From: Protonemura montana
Taxonomy: Eukaryota > Arthropoda > Insecta > Plecoptera > Nemouridae
DNA length: 64,000 nt
Assembly: GCA_947568835.1 (NCBI GenBank)
Contig: OX387604.1
Location: forward strand, 7,657,860-7,721,859
Direction of reading: 5' to 3'
Shown piece by piece: positions 42,601 to 56,569 of the stretch. Position 1 is the first letter of the stretch. Each line of letters begins with the position of its first letter. The notes beneath the pieces were generated by a model. That model was not told the DNA's origin. It saw only the letters and a program-made list of their open reading frames with translations, and did not search any database. The position numbers and the translations under genes were made by a program.

Positions 42601-45600
42601 ACGGCCACATCCCACTTCACAAACCTCTACAGTTAAATAATAAGTACTCAAAATATCAATACATGTACATTGTAACTCAATCCTTGAGGCTAAGATTAAT
42701 TGAGCAAAAACCAGTCTCAAATGGAAGTGATCTGCGAGAAATAACTCAAGTTCCTAATTTAATTTCTTAACGCTAAAAATAAAGGCGACTTCATTTCTAG
42801 GCATCATCATTTTTGTTGGTTCATCGGTCAGCAATTATTGCAAACAGAAGCACTGAGACTCTGACAGAACTTATAAGCCTAATGCTACCGGCAACTCAAA
42901 GCTGACTCACCATCTCCTTCGCAAGTGAGTGGACCAAGGGTGTACCGCCCCTCCTTGTCGTCGAGCGGATTCCCAGTGTCACCGAATCGCAGCTGCTTGA
43001 CGGGTAGGTATTCCTTCTGGACTATCTCGCCACCGTCTTCTGCCCATGAGTCGAGCCCCGCATCGCAGTTGCACCACTTGGTAGGGTCGATGCATGTGCC
43101 GAGCACACCGCACTCGCATTTGCGCGATCCGGGTAGCGAGCCACCCCAAAAGTCCATTTTCTGGTTGTAACGCGACACCCACCACGAGAATGGTCGGAAG
43201 TTGTCCTCGTCAGCTGCGAGCGGAAAATTCGGATGAACGAAGTGAAAGCCGGAGGACAGACGTACTGATCACCAAGTGGATGGAGATGTTGCAATTTGTT
43301 GCACATGAAGAAGACTGACTAGAAGCTTGACTAATAACTCAATGTAGCACAATCAGAAGATAATATTATGCTGTCACACTGCTTAAAAAAGGTCTATATA
43401 TGATTATGAATTAGTTCTACAAAGTACGTTCATTGCAATAATTATTATCGTGAATTCTTAAAATAAAATTAAGAGAAAATAGAAATCATGCCCAACTACA
43501 AGACCTACGAAATGCCAAACAAATTTTGGTTTTCCCACGAAAACATTTTGAGAGACCTATTCCGCACATTGTCAACCACTGACTGTAACTCGTCAGGGAG
43601 CACCAACCTGGCGAGTTGAGGAGGCGTGATCGCCTACACGAGTAGTGGAGCCGTTGGGAGCATGACGCAGATCGATTAATGAGCGCTTCTGTCTGCTCCA
43701 TGTCCGCGTCGTACATGATGTTCTGCGTGAAGCTGCCTGCTTCTTGGAAGCCATCCACTGGAGTTGTCTGCTCGTTGCGGTGACCAAGCACAGTCAGGAT
43801 GCGTCCGTCAGCTGAACAAATATTTCAGCTTAAAAACCGAAGGAACATGGGACAGAGTTGGAGGTGCAGAGTTCTACATTTTTTTAAAGAGTTTTAAAGT
43901 TTTTGATTGATTTATGTATATTTAGTCTGGTATTAACAATTTTCCATGTTTTGACTCGACTAACGAATATGATTGCAATGCTGATGATGCTAATAATGTT
44001 GATGATATGCAATGATTGCATGTGAAAAAATGCAGCTAAATTAATCAGTTTGATCAGTTAACATGTTCTTCTTTTTTCAAATAGAATTGTACATTTTTTT
44101 CTTCCAGACGAGTATGTAAGATGTTTAGAATTGAGATAAAATAGATTGTTAGGACACATTGAACATTTTTTGGAGGCCAACGTAGAATTTTATAATCTTT
44201 GTTGTGGCGAGGAAGGAAAGAGAGAGAGCTCGATATCCCAGAGAAGAAAATGTATATCAGATGGTGCACTTATTGAGAAATTATGAGAACTTCCAAGAAC
44301 TTTAATGTTTAGGCGTGTTGCCTTTGTCAGTGTTAACAGGGGCGTGCAGTCAGGATATATGCTCGGTATGCGCACTGAATTGCCCCACGACCTATTTTTA
44401 TTACATGTTTCTTGAAATATTTGGCCAGTTCATAAATTTGGTTGTTCCAAAAAACCGTAGGGATGTTTTCAGTTTTTTGCAGCAAATATTTTCACTTAAG
44501 CTTTTTCTTTTAGCGTGACTTCACTTGTATGCTCCACTAGTTAATTCAGCGCTAACATGTAGCGATATTAGAGTACGCGGAGAGGGAGAGAGTAGGTATA
44601 GCGTTCTGGCATGGATATGCTATGTCTTTACAGTCATGCATTGCGCGTACTCACGAGCTTGAGTCTGCCAAGCAAACACGTCTGTACAGTGTGTGTAGGA
44701 GCGATTAAAACAATTTTTTTTTTTATTGAAATAATTGCTGGAGCAGCATTTTAGTTTGACCACAAGTGCACCCTTTAGCTACACACAACTTCGATACCTG
44801 AATATGTTGACAGGTTTTACGAAAGTATTCTAAATCAGTTTATACTAATAAGATGGCTGTTAAATCATCCATTCTTGCAAATGCATTTTGTGCTAGGTAC
44901 TCAATTTATTGACAAGATAAGACAACTAAAATTATGTTTTTGTTGTAAACAACACTCATAACATCGTTGATTAGCAAGAAAGTGTGAATTTAAATGTTTG
45001 AAGATTCTGTGGGACGTTCTAGAGAATAAGAGATGTAATTATTATTTACTTACCATAAAATTCACATGTCACTGGGAAAGGTTTCAATGGTCCACTTCCA
45101 TCAACATCGATTCTTAACTGAGCTCGTTGGTTTACAGAGTTGGAGTTCTTGTAGGCAGTGCAAGACAATGGATTCAAAGCTAAAATAAAAACAATAAGTC
45201 AGCTTTGCCAAATGGTGCAACGGTTTACAAAACTAAATATTGTTAGGTGTCACCCTTTCTTGGGAGCAAGAGGCTTCTTCGAGTGTCGGTAGGGCTCGAT
45301 AATTGTGACTCATGAGTGCTGTCTAGTCGATGAATTGATAAAGGGGCCTAATTATTTAAGGTTAAAAATAAAATAATTTATGGGATGGAATTACCAATAC
45401 AATATGTGTACTGGGGAGAAATTCAGGTAAGTGATATTCGCTCAGAATCTGGGTTTCCTCTCCCATGGCCTAACAGATATATACACTTTGTTGGGCTCGC
45501 AGCATCGTCAGCAATAACACTGACCCGTCCTTGGAAGCGAGATAATACACTGTACAGTGGCCAAGCCAGTGGGGCAAACAGTGGTGAGCAAGTAATAGTT

Positions 45601-48600
45601 GGAGACTTTAACAATATTCTAGAGGCAAGTGCAAGTATTGAAACAGCTCTAATGCACCGATCACTTGATATCCAAAAAGTATGTTGCTATGTAGAGATAC
45701 TTACAAGTATGGCATACAGCACCAGCATATCCAGTACCACTGCAGTCACAGTAAAACTCCAGGGAGCTCTGTTTGCACACACCGAAATGTTTACAAGGGT
45801 TCGGGTTGCACCGGTCAACCATCTGGCACGCATCAAACACCACTTCATTCTTGCAACAGTATTCCTGAAACAATTCAAAATATTGACAATTAAACCAGTG
45901 CCAAAGACAGTGTGGTATTGAACTATTTAAACGTTCCAGCTAACTCGCAAAAATCACCACTTGGCTGTGATATTCTATCGCAATTAGTTGGTGCAGTCAG
46001 GTTAAGCACATGGCTTGAATGAAACCAACGTTATATATTCAGAGCTCAGTGTCAAAATTTTGGTTGGAGTAGGTTTTTCAAGACGTAATTTTATTCAATC
46101 ACGTTAAATCAAACCCTTAAGAGGTCTGTGCTACCGCAGCTGAAACGTTGACATACATTGACTGAAAATAATTCTTAAAGGACAAAACCATAACAGAAAT
46201 CACAATTAACGCACATCTTCTTTCCAGTCAGTCGGCAGTTTGTAGTTGCCATCGATGCTGATAACCCTCATGCAGCCGACAAATCCCGGAGTGCCGTAAA
46301 CGCCGCCGCCAACCATGTAGATGCTGCCTGTAGTCATCTCAAGGAGGCGCACAGTCTTCATCGGTCGCCCGTCCATGTTAAGCACCAGGTTGTTGACGCC
46401 GATGGTCAGGATCACTTGGTGCCACTTGCCATCGTTAAACAGGTCGTCGTAGTTGTCCAACAACGCTTTCGGGTTTTTTCCCGTCACAATCTCCACTTTG
46501 ATCTTACCGTCGTCCAAAAACAACTGCAAAGAATCACATAGTTAAACTAGATATGGGAGGGAGATTGAGTTGGTGCTGGCATTACAAATTGTAAATGGAT
46601 GCTAATCAAATGTTTTTCTGGTTGGATATTCTCAGAAATATCATTTTTACACATCAGTCAAAGAAAGTTGAATGAAAGAAATAAGAAAGTAGAAGAACTG
46701 AGATTTGAATCACCAACATCAAGCTAAACTCTTTTTAAACAAGCACTTCCATTTTCTTTACGTCTAAATCAATTATATTTTTACAATGTTCAGCAAGTAC
46801 ATTTTGAATGTAAATTCCAGCACTTGTGTTGAAAACATAACCCAACCGGCTTGATGCTGGATTTTGTCCTCCTAGAATTTGTAAATCAAAAAGGACATGC
46901 AATTCGGAGCATGTGGGCTGTCTTGGTATGTGTAACCGTTTAGAAATCAGGGGCAACTGATGGCTTTTAACACTCGTAAATGAAGGAAAATAAGACCACT
47001 TTTTGCACAATTATTTTTGTAAGGGACTGATTTGTGTCAAATATTTAAATATTTTTTTAAAGAGAACATTTTGACAGGCACAAAAATAGGTTCTATTCCA
47101 CAGAAAATAATGAACACTATATAGTATATACACATGTACATTTGAATCTTTGTGATTCATGCATGCAATTTTATTCTTTCAAGTTCTTCAAAAAAGACAA
47201 AATCAATTCTACCTGTAAACCAAGTCTAGTTTAATGTTGGTGAAATCTGACATGAGCTGTTGTAAATCTTTGTAATGCTAATAATGCAAAGGAGGCTAGG
47301 GGTACCTTGACATGACCTTCGGAGGTGAACTTGTGAAACAGAAGGAGACCGTCGCCTTCATATGTTCTGAATGCAAAGGAGACATTCATCGTACGAACAC
47401 CCTCATAGCCTTTCAGCCTCGCAAACGATGCCGATGTCAAGAATGTAACAGGAATTATCTGTGGCTCCTGAAACAAACAAAGATCCATTGAATCAACTCC
47501 ATAAATCGAATGAAGACTGTAAAACAGCAGCAAAAATAGCAGTTAACTTACAGGACAGCTGTAGAGCGTGTTGACTTTGGCATACAGCTGCGATGCTCCA
47601 TCATAGTTTGCTTCTTTGATATTACGAATCACGTTGCTTGAATTCAGGTACAAATTTTCCATGCAGCCAGTGAAATTTTGATTTACTGTCAATCCTTCTT
47701 GTTTATTTGGTACTCCACCAATATGGAACTAAATGAAAAACAATGAAAAGGAACAATGATTTAATGGTAATGCATGGGACTTGATAACGAGTTTCAATGG
47801 GAATTTATCAGATGGGCCTTACCTCTCTGTTCAAATTGAGTCTGGAGAATTCCCCCTTGACCCTTCCCTGAATGACAACACGGTCCACGGAAAAGACGAT
47901 ATCGCGGCGGTTGCGCGATATGACCACATCGTGCCAGATGTTATCGTCGAGGAGACTTCCCACCGAAAGGCTCGTCATGATGCCAGCACCTACAAGCCAT
48001 TCACACTTAATAAATCTACTGCCAGTTATAAGCTCCATAGCACCTTCTTCTAATATCAACTGCAAGTCAAGCCTTACCAAGATCTATATTCAGGAGCATT
48101 CTGTTATCACGAATTTGGAGAGCAAGATAGTCTCCTTGAGTCCCTCGGCTGTACATCAAGACTCCATTTGCAACACTTGTCTTGAACCGAAACCGAATTG
48201 ACTCTCGCGTTGCTGATATTGGATCGTTGGTCAAATCCCACCGCACCAAAGATGTGCCGTTGAAATAGATATTTTCAGCAGCTAAAAGCAGACAATAAGT
48301 ATAAGCCCAAAAGTTGACTACTATCACGTTTGCTCTACGTTTACTTCAACAATGACAACAGAGATCAAGCTCGTAAATCATTTAAAAATCAAGAATTTAA
48401 TTTTGGCTATCAACCAATTAACCAGCAGATCCACTATTTAGCATCTAAATGAAAGATTTAAAACATTACATACTTCACCTGCAGAGCACCTATTATCATA
48501 TTCAAATTAAACCCATGGCAAAACAAGAAATCTGAGCTGCTGAGCCATTTGCCTTATTTATAATGCTTACCATAATCACAGCCATAAAGCTCAACTCTAA

Positions 48601-51008
48601 GGGATATGCGGTCTCGCCACCGGGTTGGGTTTATTCTAATCCACTGAGCGACTATCGGAACTTCAAACATATTCCTTCTTATTGAATCTCCATCAACATT
48701 TCCTTTGAACATCTGAACAAAAAACACAGTCATCAATACAACGAGTCCCCACTCTCACCATTTCTATAAATCAAAAGTTTGGTTATTTAGTTCCAACAGC
48801 ATTAGAATTTTGTACTTGGCAAATGTTAGTATCCAGTCATAGATAATGAGAATCAGCAGATAGTCACCAAAAAATGCATATTTTAATTAATGTTAGCAGA
48901 AAGTCAGTGCTAAAAACTTGTGAATAGTTAGTGCTGATTAGTGAAGAAAGTTTGGGAGGGAGTTGATATTTGGATCGCGAGCAGGACTTTTAATTTATAC
49001 CTCTGTTTCTCCGGTAGCAGTTGTGTAGCTCTTCCATCCCTCAATATCATCTGAATATTGCACAATATACTCTGTTACATATTCTAGCGTGCTTGCCCTC
49101 CCCCGAGTAGCTATAGAGCGGATTTCCTTCCGGCTGTCCAATTTAATTGTAAGAAATTGATTGTAAGTATTTTCTTCGGGAGTCCAGGCCAGGTCCCCTG
49201 CAATGAATAGTGAAGGTTGCTTGGGATTTGGTAAAGAAGGCAATTGTTAGCAAGAAAGAAATAAGGGACACATAGGCATGCTGTGCGATGACCATTACTG
49301 TGCATACATGCGATTAAAGCAAGAAAGAAAACCATACACATATGAACAAAAAAAGTTGCAACAAGCAGAATATCCTAGACATTGGCAAGGGATGGTTTGC
49401 TTCATCTGGAAGAGTAGAGAGGGTCAATCTTCTCCCATTGCATACCTTCACATTGCCTCCAGGCTCCTTATAAACGGCATAGTCGAGCCCATTGGAGCCA
49501 TAAGAGATGCCATACTCTTGCACATACTCGGGTGGGTGAGCTCGACCTTGTGTCGCAATGCCTGTGATGTTCATCACTTGACCCAGGTCTATGATGAGGT
49601 GCTGGTCAAAATCTGAACTGGCAGCAGTCCATGCATTTTCTCCTAGACCACCAAACATGCCGGCAGAACGCAGCCAAAAATCATAGAAAATCAGTGCTTG
49701 CTCACAAACGGCAAACTAAACAGGTTTGATACAAAACAAAACTAAAATAAACTAATAAAATTAAGACTTCTGTTTACCACCTTGTGAAAATGGGTCATAA
49801 AAAAATTCTACATAAACATTTAAAAAGCAACTACATCTGCAACTTAATTCAGTAGATTGCGAGCCAAGTTTGCAAAAAGCTAAAAACAACTACCTACAGT
49901 TCTATAAATAAGAATTTTAGCTACACCAAAGGGATGGAATCATGGATCGAACTACTTCACCCTACCCTAGCAAACATAACTAAATCAATATGTTTTAGTG
50001 GCAGGCTGAGATGTCACAAACTTGGGGCCAAGCACGAAATTGATGTAACATACACATATTGATCAAATCCTGCATTAAAAAAGAAGACTTGGTTTGTTAC
50101 TGGTACTCTGAATCTTCATACTACAATAGTAATCCAACCCTGTCTTGGTTAAATAAATGTATATAAACAAAAATTAAGTACTTTCAAAAATTAAAAAATC
50201 TACAGTTATACCTTTGAAGTGAAATTTAAAATATTTAGTTACATAAAGAAGCAGGTTCAATTAGCTCTAATAAAGATACGAAGAAAATATATTACCGTCA
50301 AGTACAGCATACTTCGGACCACGTTCTCGTAAAGCGGACGTAGCCTTCAGCTCAGCTCGATAAACCTGAGGCTGATTGCATTCATATTCGTCATCTGTAA
50401 AGAATTTTTTAATTTTAAGAAAGATTTGTTCGTTGTCACTGGGAAATACTGGGAAACGTCACTACTAAGGTACTGAGGTTATAACGGGAGTAAACGACAT
50501 ACGCATGCGCAATAATGCTGTTTGGGGCATTGGAAATATACCATTCTCTGCAATTGATGATTACTGGTGCAAAGTCTTTGCATTGCACGCCGATTAATTA
50601 AATATCTTGGGACCGAAATGGGATGGGCCTTGGTCAGAATAAAGCTGTGAACATTTAGCAACAGCTACAAAACTGTAGCAGAGGTAGGCAAAATATTAAA
50701 CCGAGAATGTAACGAACTTCAGAGGTGTGATGACACACATGCCACTCTGCCATAATAACTACGAAAAGCCATGAAAACATTAATTGAAGGTGTTGTAACC
50801 CCAAATCCATCAATAGCGCCATATTGAAATGGGCTGGGTCTGATGATTCACTTTAGTGTTTAATTTTTTTTACAGGAACAAGTACCTAATTTATAAAAAG
50901 GAATATGTATTATGTGAAAATTTCAAGAAAGCTGTTAACTTTACCTGTTCGGATTGACGAAAAACCAAACACTAACACAAAAAGAACAATAAAATGCTTC
51001 GCCACCAT
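36624..51008 (-). CDS. Nrx-IV: Neurexin-IV / contactin-associated protein (CASPR) family receptor
   Basis: Single-pass adhesion receptor of septate junctions and axo-glial contacts. Exons: 50945-51008, 50296-50394, 49446-49642 or 49001-49197, 48571-48712, 48078-48281, 47823-47989, 47552-47728, 47306-47467, 46215-46523, 45705-45864, 45054-45179, 43608-43811, 42911-43213, 40278-40566, 39277-39377, 38331-38567, 37805-37984, 37351-37695, 37124-37261, 36624-36814. With one of exons 3/4 all phases agree: 1264 residues (Drosophila Nrx-IV and vertebrate CASPRs about 1280-1330). Order: signal peptide, discoidin (ends RVELYGC), LamG, LamG, EGF (CNPNPCKHFGVC), fibrinogen-like (SRLLN; WGGS), LamG, EGF (CLNNGTCHERYEGYLCDC), LamG, stalk, membrane helix (ILAIIFLALVVMAILIG). 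The tail has the protein-4.1-binding RYLSRHKGEYLTQEDKGA and a C-terminal EWFI PDZ-type ligand. An RT fragment and a 5S SINE lie in introns. Confidence 0.96.
39435..39843 (+). mobile_element. 5S-rRNA-derived SINE, copy 2, in neurexin-IV intron
   Basis: The head keeps 'gagcaacacagcgctgggtc' and 'aggtattggatggg', but the later 5S part is deleted. The body has 'taggctacggactggcaccg' and the tail 'gattagaccagtgctgcatg', then 'gtcgttaaaccccacaaatc' with an (aatc)n end. It is inserted antisense to the host gene, about 60 bases from the exon at 39277-39377. Confidence 0.88.
40988..41588 (-). mobile_element. LINE reverse transcriptase fragment in neurexin-IV intron, frameshifted
   Basis: Reverse-strand motifs in order are ANYRPVSIISVLSKIFEKAF, NCQHGFTKGRSTQSAI, FYDFTKAFETIDHEILLYKL, LPQGSVISPLLFILF and the catalytic-box equivalent LFADDMS. 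The fragment is broken by a one-base frame change near 41345 and stops soon after the FADD box. It is an inactive jockey/CR1-like copy lying in the same orientation as the host gene. Confidence 0.9.
49001..49197 (-). other. Nrx-IV: Neurexin-IV alternative exon 4 (discoidin N-part, version b)
   Basis: 197 nt, phase 1 in and phase 0 out. The acceptor is CATTGCAG|GGG and the donor ACAGAG|GTATAA. It encodes GDLAWTPEENTYNQFLTIKL, then SIATRGRASTLEYVTEYIVQ, aligning end to end with exon 3. Ligand-facing residues differ strongly while the fold residues agree. Confidence 0.88.
49446..49642 (-). other. Nrx-IV: Neurexin-IV alternative exon 3 (discoidin N-part, version a)
   Basis: 197 nt, phase 1 in and phase 0 out. 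The acceptor is GGTCTAG|GA and the donor GTGAAG|GTATGC. It encodes ENAWTAASSDFDQHLIIDLG, then GIATQGRAHPPEYVQEYGIS. Homologous and length-identical to 49001-49197; the two cannot both be included without shifting the frame. Confidence 0.88.
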
Positions 51009-52059
51009 CGTTTCTTTCACATACCGAACGACAAGCTTAACAACCAAAGTGACCAAACCTTCTTGTTATTCTCGTACCGACCTTGGAAATGTATGATTAT
51101 TTCTTTGGTTGCCAGGTAGCGCTGCGCTCGTTTGGCGGTTAAAATTCTCCGTTTGGATAAGAAATTAAGAAATCAACATTGCCGAAGTCTGATTACTATG
51201 GGTTGGGGTTAGGCTGAAAATATGTGGATTCCTCCCCCCCCCCCTCCCCCCACTTCAATCGCTATGTTTAAATTTGAATGAAATTCACACATTTTCGCTA
51301 CAAATCAAAATGCTTTTCAATGTTTCATAATTATTCTATTATTATTATTATTATTATTTTAGAAATTATTTTAAGCAGGCGTATAGTTCCTAGGCACGAG
51401 CAAGCGTTATTTCATTAAAAAATCTATGTACGTACAACATGCAGGACATGTTTTACTTTGGAAAGGCAGAATGCTCCCGATTCGAATTAACTTTTCACAA
51501 AGCTAAACAGAGCAATATGTATAAAGGGTAAAATTGGGAAAAGAGGTACTTGAAGGAGATCTTTTAAATCCTTCTTCCATATAGAAGTAATTTTAATTTA
51601 AATTAAATTCGATTTATTTGTTTCCAGTGTACATCACAAATCAAGATAGCTGGATAATGAGCTTGTCAGTCTTGTAAAATGTTATGTAATAAATGAACAT
51701 ATTAATAATAAATATTTTTACTCAATGACATAGACCAGCCAATGGTGCAATTAAATGTGGTATGAAAAAAATAATAAATAAAAAAATAATAATTAAAACA
51801 ACCAATTATTTCCAGGAGTCAAATTGCATTTACTATTTATGATGACCTCCAAAATACTTAAATCTGTTCTATCTTTCTTTTAAATACATAAGGAACAGTA
51901 ATTTTTTTCTGCTGTTTGTCTTCTGGTTAATTAGCTTCATTTTAAAAAGTTTTTTTTTAGAAAATAAGTTATAAAGAAAAGGGGTGGCTTTGGTGCTCTT
52001 TTGGTAGCAATCATATTAGTCAGATACAAACATTTCCACACTTTGTCCTTCTCGTTACC
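51009..52059. other. Neurexin-IV upstream region with dispersed repeat
   Basis: The first few hundred bases should hold the leader and promoter. A C-run interrupted by T lies near 51234-51250. From about 51640 there is a second copy of the repeat seen at 20341-20460 ('ctggataatgagcttgtcag'), with an A/T-rich tail. Confidence 0.45.
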
Positions 52060-53818
52060 AAATCACTGATTAACAACACAAATTCTTGGGGTAAAAAAAG
52101 GCTCACAGATAACATTTGAAACAAACGACGAAAGCTGTTGACCACGGAAAATAATCGGTGCTGTTGCAGCGAAGTCTATCATACTGGAGACCATTATTTG
52201 CAGTGAAGAACACAGCCCTTGCCATAGCAGTAGTCTCCACCTGCAAAAATAATAAACACCAGAAAAGTAACTTGGAAAATTAACAAACTTTGCAGTTCTC
52301 TGCTTTACAATGGTCAAAGTGTGGAGCAGAAAAGTTTAACAAAATTGCCCATTTTGACAGAGTGAATTGATAAAAACATCCTGTTTTTTTGGTTGAACAG
52401 GCTGCATGTGGAACTGGTACTATATAAGGCTGGATAGGCTAGACTTATCAACTCAATGCTATTAAAATATACAAAAATCTTTTTGGCATTTGCCACCTTT
52501 AAATTTTTAATTAATAATATTCATTATTATTATTGCTTTATTGTTTTAGGCAATGCTGCCTGGTTACAATACATACATCACACTTATGTGGTAATGTGTA
52601 ACGGTTATACCATAGGTTATACTATTCCGGGATGCAAGTAATACTGCTCTGTGGTCTCCCATGCCATCAATCACTTTGCATTTATCAATTATTGTTTCTG
52701 TTTTGATCAGCATCACATCCAACAAGTTGTTTTTTCCAGACAGCAGGCAGGTTCTAGTGCCCTCTTGGGGTACCTGCGACCCCGTGTATGGTATTTGCCT
52801 CTGACGATCGAGGTTAGGAGTTCAAGTTGTCAAAGTTGTAGACAAAAATGAACATTTCTTTCTTTGAAAAAAGAAAAAATGTCCACAGCTTTGGAAACGT
52901 GATAGACTGATAGATATTTATAAAAATTACTGGCAGTTTAACACGGTTCACAAGCTGTAAATATTTTGTTTCTCATTTGGATCTTCAACAGGGTAAAAAA
53001 GCTTCATTGATAATTCTGCTAATCATTCAATCCCCGCAACATAATCACTGCAATTTAGCTTTTGACATGATCTGTTCTGTACAAAAAACAACACATCAAG
53101 TCCAAAAGCCAAATGAATGAATAATTTAGCATGATCTTTAATATGCAACAATATCTTCCATTTTTTTGCAGTTCCATCGCAACGGGTCGCCTGATTAGCA
53201 CAAACTTGGTTAAGAGCAACTTAACTGGCGTTAATCTTTCTATAACCTCTGCAAGTTTTTAATAGATGTTAAGTCAATTATATGGATAGGGGGAGGGGGC
53301 AATGGTTCTTCCCACTTTTAAAGTGGACACGTGCATTGATATCCTACATTAAATAAATATATTGTCATTATTTTCATTATTTTACTTTACCTAGTCGCTG
53401 ATTAGGAAATCCAATGCTCGAAGATGCAGAGATGGGCTCACAGATTACAATCGCAAAGGACGAGGAAGGCTGCTGGCCGGCAGTTAATCTGCGATGAACC
53501 AACACTACCACTGCCACTTCCAACACTGCTATTTTCTCCAGAAAACCCCGGATCTTGACCTCCTCCTGTGAACAGACCACAATGTTGTGAGGTATCTAGC
53601 CAAAGTATGAACGAAATGTTTAGTTCTTTGTTTTCAATGCCCATAAGGTGGACCAAAGTTTGGGAAAATAACTCAATTCAAGTTTAAGAAGGCTATCCAT
53701 TTGCATTACATTTTCTGTCATGTGAAGTAAAGGTTGCAATGATTACTAGTTCAAACGACTAATCGTGATATTTCAACTTAGTTAATTAATACACATATCT
53801 TATTATTATTATTATTAT

Positions 53819-53868
53819 TGTGGGGTTTAGCGACACGTCAGATACTAGGCTATTTGTGTCGAACATAT
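53819..53868 (-). mobile_element. SINE 3'-tail fragment
   Basis: The reverse complement ends GTGTCGCTAAACCCCACAA, preceded by GTCGA-type sequence, like the 3' ends of the 5S-SINE copies. Only the tail is present, after a plus-strand (att)n run. Confidence 0.6.
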
Positions 53869-56569
53869 CCAATTGAAAGTTAATTGAAAATATAGTGCTT
53901 GCTGGGAGGTTATTTTAACCAAACACCACTGGCTTTTTCCGATGCATAAGTCACCTATGTTTTATTGCTTGAAAGTTGACTAAGCAGCTTCCTGTTCCTG
54001 CCATATAAATTGTAAACAAATTTCAATTTAATTTAAAAATATGGAAGACTGGTTACTATTAACTCGAATACTATTAATATATTATCATGTACCTCTTGCT
54101 GCGATTATTTTGTCTCCACATCTCGATAGCGGTAAAAAAAAACTATGTTCCTTTACAGCACGTCAAACAAAATATAATAGACACTGTGCACCAGGCTTAC
54201 CAAATTTGTTCTTACAACCTTACAATCCAAGAAAACTGTTCGTTGGTTCAGTTTAAAATAGTTTTGTATCACCGACGTAGAAGCCAACACCATCTTCACT
54301 ATATGGTTGATTTCGAAATCACCGCAATCTTGAATTAGAGTTAACCAATTGTTGATAAAAAAAACAATTAGTTCCACTCTAAGACAGATTGCAATGACTA
54401 AATGCTTCATTCTCTCCCATCTTTCTTGCAAATACCCAAAGTACAATAATTGTCTTCTGATGTTTGAGTTCTGGTAAAATAGCTTCAATTACTTTGCTGC
54501 TTCTGCTGTAAGAAAAATAGGTTAAAAAGTAGTACCAGGGGCGCACTTCAACAATTATCTGCTGGAAGTTTGAGGAAGGAGTGGGCTAGAGGTACTACTA
54601 AGGTACTACCCTATTTTGATTGGAAAGGTATATTCCTATCATTCTTCCTTATCTTGACCAAGTCACTGATTAAAAACACAAATGTTTGAAGTAGTAAAAA
54701 TACGGCTCACAGATCACATTTGGAACGAATGACAAAAGCTGCTAACTCTGGCAGACAATTGGCGCTGTTGCAACAAAGTCTGTTGTGCCGCTATTTGCTG
54801 CATACAACAATGTATTGGAAATTTTCTGAAATACACTGCAAAACGCAGCCCTTGTCATTACTCCAGTTGCGAACTGTTGCGAAAAGATGCGTATCTTGGG
54901 GAAATATAAACAAGCGTTGCAGTTATCTGTTTTATAATGGCCAAAGGGTGGAAGCACAAACGTTTAACAAAGTACTCAGTTCAAGACTATCTGTTGCAAA
55001 ATATTTCATAGTTTGTTGTGGAAATGTGAGGATGATGTCATGATAATGAGTTGGATTAATGCTTGTACCTTTTTGAAAGAATGAATTGATAAAGTCACCC
55101 TGCTTTCGAGTTGTTCATAGTGCTTGTGGAATCCTGCTAATGTACTAGGCTGCGGGGTACCTGGACGAGGTAAAGCTCCTACACTTACCATTAAATCGAA
55201 AAATTAAATAGAAAGCTAGCTGGGTTAGTTTTTTTCATACAATTTAAGAATATAAATACACTCCTTGGCGTGAATGTTCCCCATGTATTTTTGACTTTAA
55301 GTTGTAGATAAGGATGGACATTTCTTTCTTCGAAAAAATCTAAACAAATATCTACACTTTTTGAAACGCTGTACCCTTAAACATATGTATTGTAAAAGTA
55401 CTATCAGTCTACCACGTCCACTAGGCTGTAATAATTATTTTTCCATGTGGATCTTCATCAAGGTAAAGTAGCTTTCCCGACTTTTCTGCTATTCCTGCGA
55501 TACCAGCTACACAATCACTGCAATTTAGCGTTTGGATGTGACGTATTAAACCCAAACAATAACATATCACATCGAAAAGCCCAATTGAAATGATTGTTTA
55601 TAATTTTAATGTCTTAATATTGCGTCAATCTTTCATTTTTTTGTATAGTTTTTTCATTCGCAATCATGATTTTTGTAGCTTGATTTTCTGTTGAAGAAAC
55701 GATATTAACGATACTGCTATCGGTTTTGCACCTTATGCAAGAGTTGGCTAAATTTTAGGTCAAAAGCATGTTGTTTGTGGTGGGAAGAGGTGTGGGGGAA
55801 AAGGTTTTTTCGGCATTTAAATTGGACATGAGCACTGCTATCCTGATTATTTCCTCATCGCTAACAAGGAACTCCAATGCTCTAAGATGCAGAGATGGGC
55901 TCACAGATTTCAAACTTAAAGAATGAGGAAGGCTGCTGACCTCCACATAAACTGCTAAAAACCAATGCACATTGCTCACTGTCATTTGCTGCAGTGAAAA
56001 TCACATCTAATGTCTTAGCAATTGCCTTCTCTTGCGACGAGGCCATAGTGCAGTTAGGTATCTAGTAAAAGTATGAAAATCCAACACCATTTTCACCATG
56101 AAGCTGATTTAAATATCACCGCAATCTTGCATTAGGTGTTAGCCAGTTGTTAATAAAAACAATTGGCTATACCCTAAAGACAGGTTGCAATGACTATCTA
56201 TAAAGATCTTCAAAATGCTGTATTCTCTCCCATCTTTCTTGCAAATATCCAGTGCGAAATCCTTGATTTCAGTTTGTCTTCTGGTTACTTTGCTGATTGT
56301 GCTGTGAGGTTAAGATGTTTTACAGCAGATTCGTTGCTGACTTGGTGGAGTCGGATAGACACATGTGTCGGGCTCATCGATTTTGTTTCTTCAACCATTA
56401 TTTCCAGCAATAATGTTGGAAACTGTTTCTCAGGCTTGGGAAACTTTAAGGGATTGGCTGACAGTTTTAGAATGTCCGCGGTTTCTTCACAATGTTATTG
56501 ATTTAAATGTCACCGCAATTTTATCCGTCCTATAAGCCAATTTGAAATGATAATTTAATTTATATTTAT

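Noticed and set aside
42885-43318. Several plus- and minus-strand frames around neurexin-IV exon 14
   Set aside because: Only the reverse frame with WWVSRYNQKMDFWGGSLPG fits the family and splice signals; the others are shadows.
45385-45921. Long plus-strand open frame of 178 codons
   Set aside because: It runs antisense through neurexin-IV exon 45705-45864 and the adjoining intron. No family motif is consistent along it; a short GDFNN match to LINE endonucleases is isolated.
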